A DNA stretch of 64,000 bases, taken from contig JBGSIC010000003.1 in the NCBI GenBank assembly GCA_041751875.1, forward strand, positions 62,001 through 126,000. Reading direction: 5' to 3'. This document shows, piece by piece, positions 50,631-58,879 of this stretch. The translations under genes and the position numbers were made by a program. Position 1 is the stretch's first letter; the number at the start of each line of letters is the position of its first letter. The notes under the pieces are model-generated. The model saw only the letters and a program-made list of their open reading frames with translations. It was not told the DNA's origin and did no database searches. The stretch is from JBGSIC01 sp041751875. GTDB lineage: Bacteria > Bdellovibrionota > FAC87 > UBA2466 > JACKAF01.

Positions 50631-51431
50631 GTGAAACTTGTCTTGGGGTTCTCCCTTATTTTGACAGGAATACTGTACTCCTCCTCAGCACATGCTGCTG
50701 AAAGCGAAGCGAGCAGAATTATTCGCAAGGGAGAGAAAATCCTTCGCGGAAACAGTACGCAAGCGTTGATGACTATGATCATTCAACGCCCTTCTTATTC
50801 CCGAACGCTGGAACTGCGTTCTTGGACGGTCGGAAACAAACAAGCTCTCGTCGAAATCCTCGCGCCTCACAAAGAGTTGGGCGTTTCGTCTTTGCGCGTT
50901 GAAACCAATATGTGGAACTACCTACCAAAGGTAGATCAAGTCGTCCGCGTACCAACTTCCCTCATGCTCCAGCCCTGGATGGGAAGCGACTTCACTAACG
51001 ACGATTTGATGAAGGCAAGTTCTCTCGTCCGTGACTACACACACAAGATTGTTAAGAAAGATAAGAGTGGAACCCTCATTGTGTGCACGCCCAAGCCGGG
51101 TGCGCCGGTGGTTTGGGGTAAGCTCGAGTACTGGGCTCGTCCCGACAGTTTGCCCACTAAGCAGAAGTTTTATGACGAAGACGGCCAGTGGGTGCGTACC
51201 ATCACGTTTGATCGCTTCAAAAAGATGGATGACCGGATCATCCCCACGCGCATGAGTGTTCAGCTCGCCGAGGAGCCTAAAAACCGCACCGTCGTGACGT
51301 ATCACAAGATTCTTTACGATAAGAAAATTGATTCCGAACTTTTCCAGACGGAGAAGCTCAGAAAAAACTCTCAGAGGGGCCAGGTCATCACCGCGGGGTG
51401 GTCGATGATCTCCTTGGGTAAGAGAAAATAG
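50631..51431 (+). CDS. LolA-like outer membrane lipoprotein-sorting protein
   Basis: A 266-residue periplasmic protein from a GTG start. After the signal (KLVLGFSLILTGILYSSSAHA) it has the COG2834 pattern: ALMTMIIQRPSYSRTLELRSWTVGNKQALVEILAPHKELGVSSLRVETNMWNYLPKV, then WMGSDFTNDDLMK and TRMSVQLAEEPKNRTVVTYHKI. These proteins have the LolA/LolB-like half-barrel that carries lipid-tailed cargo across the periplasm. It is followed after 11 bases by an ABC permease. Confidence 0.85.
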   Translation: MKLVLGFSLILTGILYSSSAHAAESEASRIIRKGEKILRGNSTQALMTMIIQRPSYSRTLELRSWTVGNKQALVEILAPHKELGVSSLRVETNMWNYLPKVDQVVRVPTSLMLQPWMGSDFTNDDLMKASSLVRDYTHKIVKKDKSGTLIVCTPKPGAPVVWGKLEYWARPDSLPTKQKFYDEDGQWVRTITFDRFKKMDDRIIPTRMSVQLAEEPKNRTVVTYHKILYDKKIDSELFQTEKLRKNSQRGQVITAGWSMISLGKRK

Positions 51432-51442
51432 TAGGGGTACCC

Positions 51443-52681
51443 ATGAACAGTTTCTTTTGGAAGTTGTGCTGGAAGAATATTTGGCGCAACAAGCGACGCA
51501 CTTTTTTGGCCGTTAACGCAATTGCCATTGGTGCGACCTTCCTTATTTATATTCACAACTATCAAGACGCCCTGCATGAGCAGTTCATTTCGAATGCGAT
51601 TCGCTTTCAAAATGGTCACATCATGATCTCAAAGCCTGGTTTTCATGAATACAAGGAATCCAAGCGCTTTATCCGTAGCACCACCCGCCTGGACAAGTGG
51701 CTCGCCACCAACCCGGCAGTTAAGGCGGCCAGTCCTCAAATCATCGCACAAGGTCTTTTGTCTTCCGCCAAAGGGGGCGCCAACATTTTTTATGTGGGAA
51801 TCGATCCCACCAAGGAACGCCTCACCACCCACTACCACGAACGCATGGTGGAAGGTTCCTACTTTGAAAACCTGAAAAAGGCGGGCAAACCGATTGTCAT
51901 CGGTGTAGGCCTCAAAGAACGTTTGAAAGTACGATTGGGGTCCAAACTGGTCGCCCTCACGCAAGGGGTGGATGGCTCTATCGGCAATGAACTCTTCTAC
52001 GTTGCGGGCATCTTTAACACCGAGTCAGACCTCGACAAGTCGCTCGCTTTTATTCAGCTCAAAGACGCCCGTGCCCTTCTGAGCATGGGCCCGCAAGCAA
52101 TTCACCAAGTTTCGATTTTATTGAAGCAGGAAACAACCTTGGATGAAGTGCAGTCACAATTGAAAACGACTTTCCCCCGTGCGGAAGTGATGAGCTGGAA
52201 AGAAGTACAGAAACATTTGATGGCCTCAATTGAGGTTTATCACAGCGCGACCAGCTTTTTCATGTTCATCATTCTCTTTATTTCGGCGGTGGGTATTTCC
52301 AACTCCATTCTCATGGGCATCATGGAACGAACACGAGAATTCGGCGTCATGATGGCAATCGGAACGGCCAAAGCCGATATGGTCCGCATGGTGCTTGCCG
52401 AAACTTTGCTTCTTAGCGCCGTGGGTATTTTCATTGGAAACGTAGTGGGCCTGGGCATTACGCTCTATTTTCACTACCAGGGCTTTGATCTAGCGTGGTT
52501 AACGACGCAAGAGGTCCGAATGAACGGAGCGCTCGTGCAAACGGTGACCTACCCGGCTATTCACTATATCCACAACGTGACGATCACCAGCATCATTTTA
52601 CTTCTATCGCTCGTTGCCGCTCTGATTCCGATTCAGTTTATCAGCAAATTAAAAGCGACTACGGCGCTCAAAAGCCACTAA
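51443..52681 (+). CDS. ABC transporter permease, FtsX/LolE-MacB type
   Basis: A 412-residue permease. A first membrane helix (about 20-40) is followed by a large MacB-type periplasmic domain (about 45-265) and then three helices (about 270-410), with LMGIMERTREFGVMMAIGTAKADMVRMVLAETLLLSAVGIFIG giving the conserved FtsX coupling helix. This layout is like LolC/LolE and MacB, which push lipoproteins or other hydrophobic substrates outwards from the inner membrane. Its ATPase partner follows 10 bases later. Confidence 0.9.
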   Translation: MNSFFWKLCWKNIWRNKRRTFLAVNAIAIGATFLIYIHNYQDALHEQFISNAIRFQNGHIMISKPGFHEYKESKRFIRSTTRLDKWLATNPAVKAASPQIIAQGLLSSAKGGANIFYVGIDPTKERLTTHYHERMVEGSYFENLKKAGKPIVIGVGLKERLKVRLGSKLVALTQGVDGSIGNELFYVAGIFNTESDLDKSLAFIQLKDARALLSMGPQAIHQVSILLKQETTLDEVQSQLKTTFPRAEVMSWKEVQKHLMASIEVYHSATSFFMFIILFISAVGISNSILMGIMERTREFGVMMAIGTAKADMVRMVLAETLLLSAVGIFIGNVVGLGITLYFHYQGFDLAWLTTQEVRMNGALVQTVTYPAIHYIHNVTITSIILLLSLVAALIPIQFISKLKATTALKSH

Positions 52682-52691
52682 GGAGAGGGTC

Positions 52692-53399
52692 ATGGAGATC
52701 GTTCGGTTAATTGGGGTCACAAAAAGCTACACCGGTATTGAAACAGCGCTCAAAGAAGTCAGCTTTACTATTAAGCACGGGGAATTTGCTGCGTTGGCCG
52801 GCCCTTCTGGCTCGGGTAAAACCACGATTCTTAACCTCGCCGCGGGACTCGATGAAGTCTCGGCCGGTAAAATCGTTCTTTGCAACAAGGATTTAAGTAA
52901 AATGTCGACGGCGGATGTCGCAAGCCTTCGCCGTAAAATGGTAGGCTTTGTCTTCCAGGCCTATAACCTCTTTCCCGTCCTTACCGCCCTGGAAAACGTG
53001 ATGTACCCCTTGGCACTTAATCATGTCAGCCCCAGGGAACGCAAAGAACGTGGAATGGCGGCGCTAAAAGACATCGGTTTGGAAGAACTGGCTCACCGTA
53101 TGCCCAAGGAACTTTCCGGCGGGCAACAACAACGTGTCGCCATAGCGCGTGCGATCGTTAACCGTCCGGCGATCGTGTTCGCTGATGAACCCACCGCAAA
53201 CGTAGACAGCACCAACGCGATTAAAATTCTCGACCTATTCAATCAGCTCAACGAGCAAAAAGGAATTACCTTTTTGTTTTCTTCTCATGACCCGCGCGTC
53301 CTTGAACGCGCAAACCGTATTCTGCACGTCGGAGACGGCACCGTTCAGAGAGAAGAAAAGAAAACGCCTCTACACGCTGTTGAGGCAATTGCTGCATGA
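52692..53399 (+). CDS. ABC transporter ATP-binding protein, LolD/MacB type
   Basis: A 235-residue ATPase with Walker A GPSGSGKTT (37-45), Q-loop FQAYNLFPVLTALENV, signature ELSGGQQQRVAIARA and Walker B IVFADEPTANVDS, the ADEPT-(A/G)-N-x-D-S pattern of the LolD/MacB group. It serves the preceding permease. The end overlaps the next gene's ATG by 4 bases. Confidence 0.92.
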   Translation: MEIVRLIGVTKSYTGIETALKEVSFTIKHGEFAALAGPSGSGKTTILNLAAGLDEVSAGKIVLCNKDLSKMSTADVASLRRKMVGFVFQAYNLFPVLTALENVMYPLALNHVSPRERKERGMAALKDIGLEELAHRMPKELSGGQQQRVAIARAIVNRPAIVFADEPTANVDSTNAIKILDLFNQLNEQKGITFLFSSHDPRVLERANRILHVGDGTVQREEKKTPLHAVEAIAA

Positions 53400-54622
53400 T
53401 CACCTGGGGTGCCAGGCTTAGTTTCCTTTGCCTTGCACTCTTTCTCTATCTTCGACCTACCCTGGCGCACGCCCGCTCCGTCGGAACGATCAGGGCGGGA
53501 GGCGAATCTGATTACATAAGTCCATGGAACTTTCACACCTGGGGATCGTATAAATCTATCGCGGCAGTAACCTACTTACGCCAAGAAGGTCTTTACCCAA
53601 AAGATACTTCGCCCTTTGCCGAGCAGCGCTTTCGTTTTGCCGGTTCCTTGTCACGGGACTGGTTTCGTTTTGAATTTGCCAATCAGTTAAATCTGATGAC
53701 CCAAGTTGCCAACGATCCCTATTTGCCCGTGCCGTCCTTTAATCCGACGCCTGCGTTTAATACGGAAACCCTACTCTACTCGTCCTCCTCGGTTCGCCTC
53801 ACTAATCTGGTCGACCGAGCGTTCGTGCACATGCAGCTGGATCCCGTCGAAATCACCATCGGGAAGCAGGTCATTGGCATGGGTGTCGGACATATTTTCT
53901 CCGCGGTTTCACAGGTACCTCGGCTTCCTTTTGTTATCGTCGACTCGGAATTTCCGTTCACTGAAGACGCCATCACGCTCTCGTACGTGGGCCCGCTGGT
54001 CGTCCAAGCCCGTTTTCTTCCTAAGGTTTCCGGTCAGCAGGGCCACAACTTTCATCTCCGGCTCGGCGAAAGCACCCCCGGCTATGACTTTGTCATGACC
54101 ATGGGACAGTCAGACGACAAGATGTTCCTAGGCCTTGAAGCCGCGAAGAATTTAGGTGGCTTTGTGCTCCGTGGGGAGTTTGTGGGGTATGAATTCGAAC
54201 GTGACGGACGCTTTCAGGGACTTCTAGGAATCGATCGCGCATTCACCGCCGAATTTGGTTTGGAAGCGGAGCTTTTCTACAATGGTTTTGGAGCGGATAA
54301 TTCTCTGTACTACCAGATTGCAAGCGATCACCGCTCATCACCGTACAAAGGGCAGTGGTACGCAGGATTAAAAATAAACGCGACGTTACATCCCCTGGTG
54401 AGAACGAGCTTGGTTGCCGTGAACAACCTCAATGATGCTTCGACGCTTCTTAATTTATCTGTGACGTACTCGTTGTCAGACGATTTAGAGCTCTTATTCG
54501 GACAATATCTAAGCGTCCATTCGGATCCGTACGCGGAATACGGCGGAAGTTTCCCTGTAACGCCTACTCTGGCGAGCGGCATTCCCGATCTGACCTATCT
54601 TTTACTCAAACTACACTTTTAA
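53396..54622 (+). CDS. Predicted outer-membrane barrel at the end of the Lol-like operon
   Basis: A 408-residue protein that starts within the ATGA of the ATPase stop. A signal peptide (ITWGARLSFLCLALFLYLRPTLAHA) is followed by alternating strands: WGSYKSIAAVTYLRQEG, FRFAGSLSRDWFRFEFANQL, FVLRGEFVGYEFERDG, FTAEFGLEAELFYNGFG, WYAGLKINATLH and LTYLLLKLHF with C-terminal Phe. This is the build of a 14- to 16-strand barrel, not recognised by family. Its tight coupling to an ABC exporter suggests it is the outer-membrane end of the same path. Confidence 0.7.
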   Translation: MITWGARLSFLCLALFLYLRPTLAHARSVGTIRAGGESDYISPWNFHTWGSYKSIAAVTYLRQEGLYPKDTSPFAEQRFRFAGSLSRDWFRFEFANQLNLMTQVANDPYLPVPSFNPTPAFNTETLLYSSSSVRLTNLVDRAFVHMQLDPVEITIGKQVIGMGVGHIFSAVSQVPRLPFVIVDSEFPFTEDAITLSYVGPLVVQARFLPKVSGQQGHNFHLRLGESTPGYDFVMTMGQSDDKMFLGLEAAKNLGGFVLRGEFVGYEFERDGRFQGLLGIDRAFTAEFGLEAELFYNGFGADNSLYYQIASDHRSSPYKGQWYAGLKINATLHPLVRTSLVAVNNLNDASTLLNLSVTYSLSDDLELLFGQYLSVHSDPYAEYGGSFPVTPTLASGIPDLTYLLLKLHF

Positions 54623-55191
54623 AAAGAGCAAACCCAGGCGCGCACGTCGCAGTCGGTGGCACCTTTGGAGCGACATCCTCTAACAGCCGTACTTTTCGCG
54701 TGGCTTTTTGAATGCGAGTAAGCCCATGAGGCCTGTTGTTTTTCTGCGCTCGTCACCAAAGCCGCGCAACCCCCTTGCACCCAAACCACTGGTTGGCAGT
54801 CGGCTCCGCAACCTGCCTGTGCAGCAGAAGTCGCCTCTCCTCGCGAGTAGTACCCGTACGCGTAGTTCACGCTATCGGTCGTTGAGGAATAAACGATTGC
54901 CCCATAAGTCGGCTCGGGCTGATACGTCGGGTACGGATAATAACCGGGGTAAGGATAGTTCGGATATGTGTAATAGGGCGCGTAAGAGAAACCGCCGAAA
55001 TAATAAGGCGAGTAAATTACCGGCGGGTAGCCTACTCCCCAACCCCAGTAGCCGTGAGCAAAGGGTCGACCGTAATAATATCCACTTGCGGAATAAGCGG
55101 AGACTCCAATTACCACACGGCGAGCTTCCGCCTTTTGAACCGTGACTAAAGTGAGCACGAAAACTACTAAACCCAAAATCCCATGTCTCAT
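54619..55191 (-). CDS. Secreted protein with Gly/Tyr/Pro repeats and a DUF4189-like domain
   Basis: From the ATG at 55191 the product has 190 residues: a signal peptide (MRHGILGLVVFVLTLVTVQKAEA), a low-complexity Tyr/Pro/Gly region (residues about 38-97: YYGRPFAHGYWGWGVGYPP and NYPYPGYYPYPTYQPEP), then a C-terminal domain with AAQAGCGADCQPVVWVQGGCAAL, and CDVRAWVCSF at the end, which matches DUF4189, a Cys-rich domain of unknown function. The stop overlaps the opposing barrel gene in a shared TTAA. Confidence 0.75.
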   Translation of the reverse strand: MRHGILGLVVFVLTLVTVQKAEARRVVIGVSAYSASGYYYGRPFAHGYWGWGVGYPPVIYSPYYFGGFSYAPYYTYPNYPYPGYYPYPTYQPEPTYGAIVYSSTTDSVNYAYGYYSRGEATSAAQAGCGADCQPVVWVQGGCAALVTSAEKQQASWAYSHSKSHAKSTAVRGCRSKGATDCDVRAWVCSF

Positions 55192-55471
55192 GAAAGCCTC
55201 CAATTAGCTGACAGTGACACATTGGGGAGAAGCGAGCCGTCAGTAAAGACGCGCAGCGTTTCTAGCGGCGCGCTCTTGGCTATAAACAGAGCGAATACAT
55301 CTTCACTGTCGCACCCTTGCGTGTGTGACCATTTGAACGGCAGCATTAAATGGAAGTCGGGAGGTGCGAAACTCTGGCTATGCAAGTGCTACTGGCAACA
55401 GCGCTTTTCACTGCGCCAGACCTCGTATTCTTCCTGTCCCGTGGCACTGGGCTTGCAGTCAGTTATCGCCG
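55192..55471. other. Gap upstream of the giant secreted proteins
   Basis: No gene is supported here. Two open frames read through parts of it, but with no signal peptide or ribosome site. It should hold the promoters of the divergent DUF4189 gene and of the giant gene pair; I do not see a strong consensus pair. Confidence 0.35.
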
Positions 55472-58400
55472 ATGTCCTTATATGCGCGCATTTTAATAGC
55501 GGCTACGGCTGCTTTTTCTTTTTTAGCGCCCCTGCGAGCTGAACCGCCGCAGTCTTTGCAGCTTCCGACCAATCCGGCTGTACGCCGCACTTTGGATCGG
55601 GCGCTGCGCCCTCTTGTTCCTGGTATTATTTCGGCTGACTTAACTCAGTGGACCCCTGAAGAATTAGAACGCCTAGGTATTGCGCCTGAGGATTTGCTAA
55701 CGGAACTCGCGTGGCGAGGGAGCAAGTCTTTTACAAAGAGACTCGAGAAAGGAAAACAGTTTCAAGAAAAGTACTTAACAAAAATAGATGAGGCCGCCCA
55801 AAAGCGACTTGAGCTTTCGGGCAGTGATTTAGAGGTCCCCCAAGGAGTCTTACGCAGTTATATTGCCTTTCTAAGAGCACAAAAAGCCCTCAAGCATGCG
55901 CCTCTCCTTCCTATCGAAATCGCTGTGCGGGCACGTCAGGACACGGAGAACCGCTACGGTGGACCCGCCTTTGTAGACTGGAACGATCCTGAAGTCCGGC
56001 GCTACTTCCAAAAAAGAGAAAATAAGTACGAGCAAGAAGAGCTCCCTCGCCAGGATGCGCGCATCGGCGCGGATGGTTTTGAGATCTGGAGAGCGCAGGA
56101 GCTCAAGAAAATTGAAAAAGCGATTAGCCAAAATTACCAGGACGCGCTTCGGATTGTCTTGAAAGATGTTTCCTCTGTCCGGATTGAAGTGCCCGAGGAA
56201 GGGGTGGCCAGTCGGCTTGGCCGCTGGGTCTCTAAGAAAATAGGACTCTCTCGTCCGGAGACGGGCCTTGTTTTTGAAGTAAGGCATCAAAAAGGCAAAC
56301 CCCAGGTTGAAGTTCTCTACAACGGCCAGCCGGTGAAAGTGCGGGTAAAAGACTTTCCCCAACTCGAAGCTTTTCTCAATGGAGAAGACTCTTCTAAACC
56401 GTGGGTGGGGGCTCTTAGCGAAAATGCTCAAGGGTCTCAGGGGGCAGTAAAGCGTCTGGATCTTCTCAATCAAACTCTCTCGCAGCAATACCGCATGGTC
56501 TCGGTCGCCTCTTCTGAGGATCCTCCGCAGAAACTGCATCAGCAACTTAAGAACGAAGTTCAGCACTATGTCGATAACCACAAGACGACCGCGTCGATGT
56601 ATGTTTCTCAGAGTCAAAACATTCGGTTTGGAAAGGTCTTTTCAAATCTCATCTGGTCCGGGCACGCCAAAGGGAAAAACCACTGGCGCAATCGGGAAAG
56701 CCGCGCGCGCAAGAACCCCTTCGCGCAAACTTTAAGCCACTCCCTTTCCAAAAAGCCCATCCGGGAGGGCTTTTTTAAAGTGATGCTGCCTTTTATCCTA
56801 GCCGGAACTGTTACGATGGAAGGTGGAAAGCTTGCTTACGAAGAGGGCTATCTTGATCCTGCGATTGAAAGAGGAACGACTGTGGCGATGCAGGCCGTGG
56901 AGCTTGCGGATGAGGCCATGGCGCGCGGTGCCTTTTACTACTCGCAAGCCAAAGACCATCTATTCGGAGAGAAGAAACTTGAGTTACCTGCTTTTGGGCT
57001 TCCCGATGCGCCGGGTAGGGAATTTCGGCCGGAGATAAGCCAGGACGGTAAGCAGCCAAACCCGTTTATGGTGCGCTCCCACGGCAATACCACCTTGAAT
57101 GACATCCCACCGTTTGCTTTTCTCCCGACCGCCGATGATCTGCAATCCGATCTGAAGGTCTACCCGACTAAGCCCGCGTCTCACGGTCAGAAAGACTTTG
57201 AAGTGCGTTCCGCTCCGAGGGTATACCCTGACGGGCTTGTCCCCTTGGTGCTTCCCGAGCATTCAACGCTACTCAATGCTGACGTCGCGATCGCTCGCGA
57301 TTCTAAGTTCGGTAGAGGTTTTTCAGTGGATTTACCCGGCGCCGATGGCATGCAGGGGTACTACCTCGAAACTCAAGGTGATTATAAGGTTCTTCAGACC
57401 AAAGACGGCATTCCTGTTTTGAAATTAGGAGAAAACTTGCGAGACTCACCCGTTACCGTCGTCGGTAACTATAAACTCAACCCTTCCGATGAGCAGCTTG
57501 TTCTCATTCCTCGAGACAGAGTCCTCACTCTTGCGCTTGTCTTAGCGCAAGCCGGATTTACCGAGGCCGCTCAACCTCTCGTAGAAGCCGCCTCGCATCC
57601 AGATTCCCCCTACATGACACCCGATCAAATAGAAGAGACTCTCAAGAAAGGTTCACTTTATAGCTACCATCCTCCAGGGCCCCCCAACCGTCACGTTCCC
57701 TCTGGAAACCCTTTTTCGGATCTCACGGGATTTTTGCATGAAGGAAAGTTTTGCACACAGTGTTCGGGAGCCGGCACACTCCTCCAGCGCTCTTTTGAGC
57801 TGGTCCTTAAGGGCGAAGACTTCAAGGTAGAACCTGTCGTCGGCGTGCTGCGCCAAGGGGAAAACTATGTGTACCCTCCTCACGCGCGGGTGGGCCTAAG
57901 CCGAGACAACCCGCGAGCGCACCTTTATGACAGTACCCCTAGCGAGCGGGACCCGCGCGCACCCGAGCCTTTAAGCCCAAGTAAAATCCGCTATGCCCTT
58001 GAAATGGCGCGACGAAAAACCAATCAAGACGCTGCCGAAGAGAAAGCGAAGAAGGCAGAAATAGAATCCCGGGATGATGTCGTAGAAAACACCGAAGAAA
58101 AAGAAATGGCACAAACAACAACAGAGAAGAAAGAAAAGCTTCCTCAACACACCCCCCAAAAGGAAACGGAAAACGTTCCAAGCATCGAAGCCGTGAAGCA
58201 ATCCCCCCTCCCGCTTCCTAACAAAGCCGCATCGGTTGCGGGCGGACCTATTTTTCAAAACGGAAGAGAAACTTCCGACCAGGGTCCCCGGCAAATGCCA
58301 GCAGACCATAGGCTCGTAAATCCCGGCGAAGCCGTGATTGTCACACCCAAAGAGCCGCCTCCAGAACCTAAACCCATCAAACTAATTCTTCCCAACGAAG

Positions 58401-58879
58401 AAGCTATCGAGGCGCTTGAGAAAGTCTTTAAAAAGCTTTTCGAGCACCCTTACACCAAAAGCTTAAGTAAAACCCTCCAAAGAGGGAGTTACCCTTCGGA
58501 TGACGCGTTACGGATTACTCGCGCGCTACTTGAGTACGCCCGCACAGGAGAGGGCTTTGAAAAACTTCGGGACCTGATTGAGAAACTCGATCGCAATAAC
58601 GAATTGCCGTCGCTTACTTCAGAAGACGATCTGAAAAACGTGCTGGCGGCGTTACCGGCTCTGGTTGAAAAAGACTTACTGCGCCATCGGAACAAATTCT
58701 TAAGCCGGCATACCCGAAACGCTCCTCAATTAGTTAATCCCGGCTACGCCGGACTTATAGTCGGTGTCTTTGAAGCAATGACAGAAAAAGACTGGAAGCC
58801 GGAAGTGAAATGGATCTATGAGGACGGCACACCCGTACCCAAAAAGCTCTGCACAGAACTGGGGAGGCTTGCCGGATGA
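55472..58879 (+). CDS. Giant secreted protein 1 (1135 aa), unrecognised
   Basis: I do not recognise this protein. From the ATG at 55472 there is a signal peptide (MSLYARILIAATAAFSFLAPLRAE). Residues 30-430 are rich in charged amphipathic helices (for example KGKQFQEKYLTKIDEAAQKR). A hydrophobic helix near 433-455 (VMLPFILAGTVTME) could be a membrane span, which would give a large N-domain and a large C-domain. A CTQC pair lies near 760. Residues about 845-895 are Lys/Glu-rich and disordered, and helical sequence returns after 970. The next gene starts within this gene's stop region (4-base overlap), so the two are made together. The in-frame longer start (55364) is rejected because it would bury the signal peptide. 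Confidence 0.7.
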   Translation: MSLYARILIAATAAFSFLAPLRAEPPQSLQLPTNPAVRRTLDRALRPLVPGIISADLTQWTPEELERLGIAPEDLLTELAWRGSKSFTKRLEKGKQFQEKYLTKIDEAAQKRLELSGSDLEVPQGVLRSYIAFLRAQKALKHAPLLPIEIAVRARQDTENRYGGPAFVDWNDPEVRRYFQKRENKYEQEELPRQDARIGADGFEIWRAQELKKIEKAISQNYQDALRIVLKDVSSVRIEVPEEGVASRLGRWVSKKIGLSRPETGLVFEVRHQKGKPQVEVLYNGQPVKVRVKDFPQLEAFLNGEDSSKPWVGALSENAQGSQGAVKRLDLLNQTLSQQYRMVSVASSEDPPQKLHQQLKNEVQHYVDNHKTTASMYVSQSQNIRFGKVFSNLIWSGHAKGKNHWRNRESRARKNPFAQTLSHSLSKKPIREGFFKVMLPFILAGTVTMEGGKLAYEEGYLDPAIERGTTVAMQAVELADEAMARGAFYYSQAKDHLFGEKKLELPAFGLPDAPGREFRPEISQDGKQPNPFMVRSHGNTTLNDIPPFAFLPTADDLQSDLKVYPTKPASHGQKDFEVRSAPRVYPDGLVPLVLPEHSTLLNADVAIARDSKFGRGFSVDLPGADGMQGYYLETQGDYKVLQTKDGIPVLKLGENLRDSPVTVVGNYKLNPSDEQLVLIPRDRVLTLALVLAQAGFTEAAQPLVEAASHPDSPYMTPDQIEETLKKGSLYSYHPPGPPNRHVPSGNPFSDLTGFLHEGKFCTQCSGAGTLLQRSFELVLKGEDFKVEPVVGVLRQGENYVYPPHARVGLSRDNPRAHLYDSTPSERDPRAPEPLSPSKIRYALEMARRKTNQDAAEEKAKKAEIESRDDVVENTEEKEMAQTTTEKKEKLPQHTPQKETENVPSIEAVKQSPLPLPNKAASVAGGPIFQNGRETSDQGPRQMPADHRLVNPGEAVIVTPKEPPPEPKPIKLILPNEEAIEALEKVFKKLFEHPYTKSLSKTLQRGSYPSDDALRITRALLEYARTGEGFEKLRDLIEKLDRNNELPSLTSEDDLKNVLAALPALVEKDLLRHRNKFLSRHTRNAPQLVNPGYAGLIVGVFEAMTEKDWKPEVKWIYEDGTPVPKKLCTELGRLAG

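Noticed and set aside
55871..56617. A 248-codon open frame on the minus strand inside giant protein 1
   Set aside because: It is an antisense frame to a signal-peptide protein, without a ribosome site or any recognisable feature.
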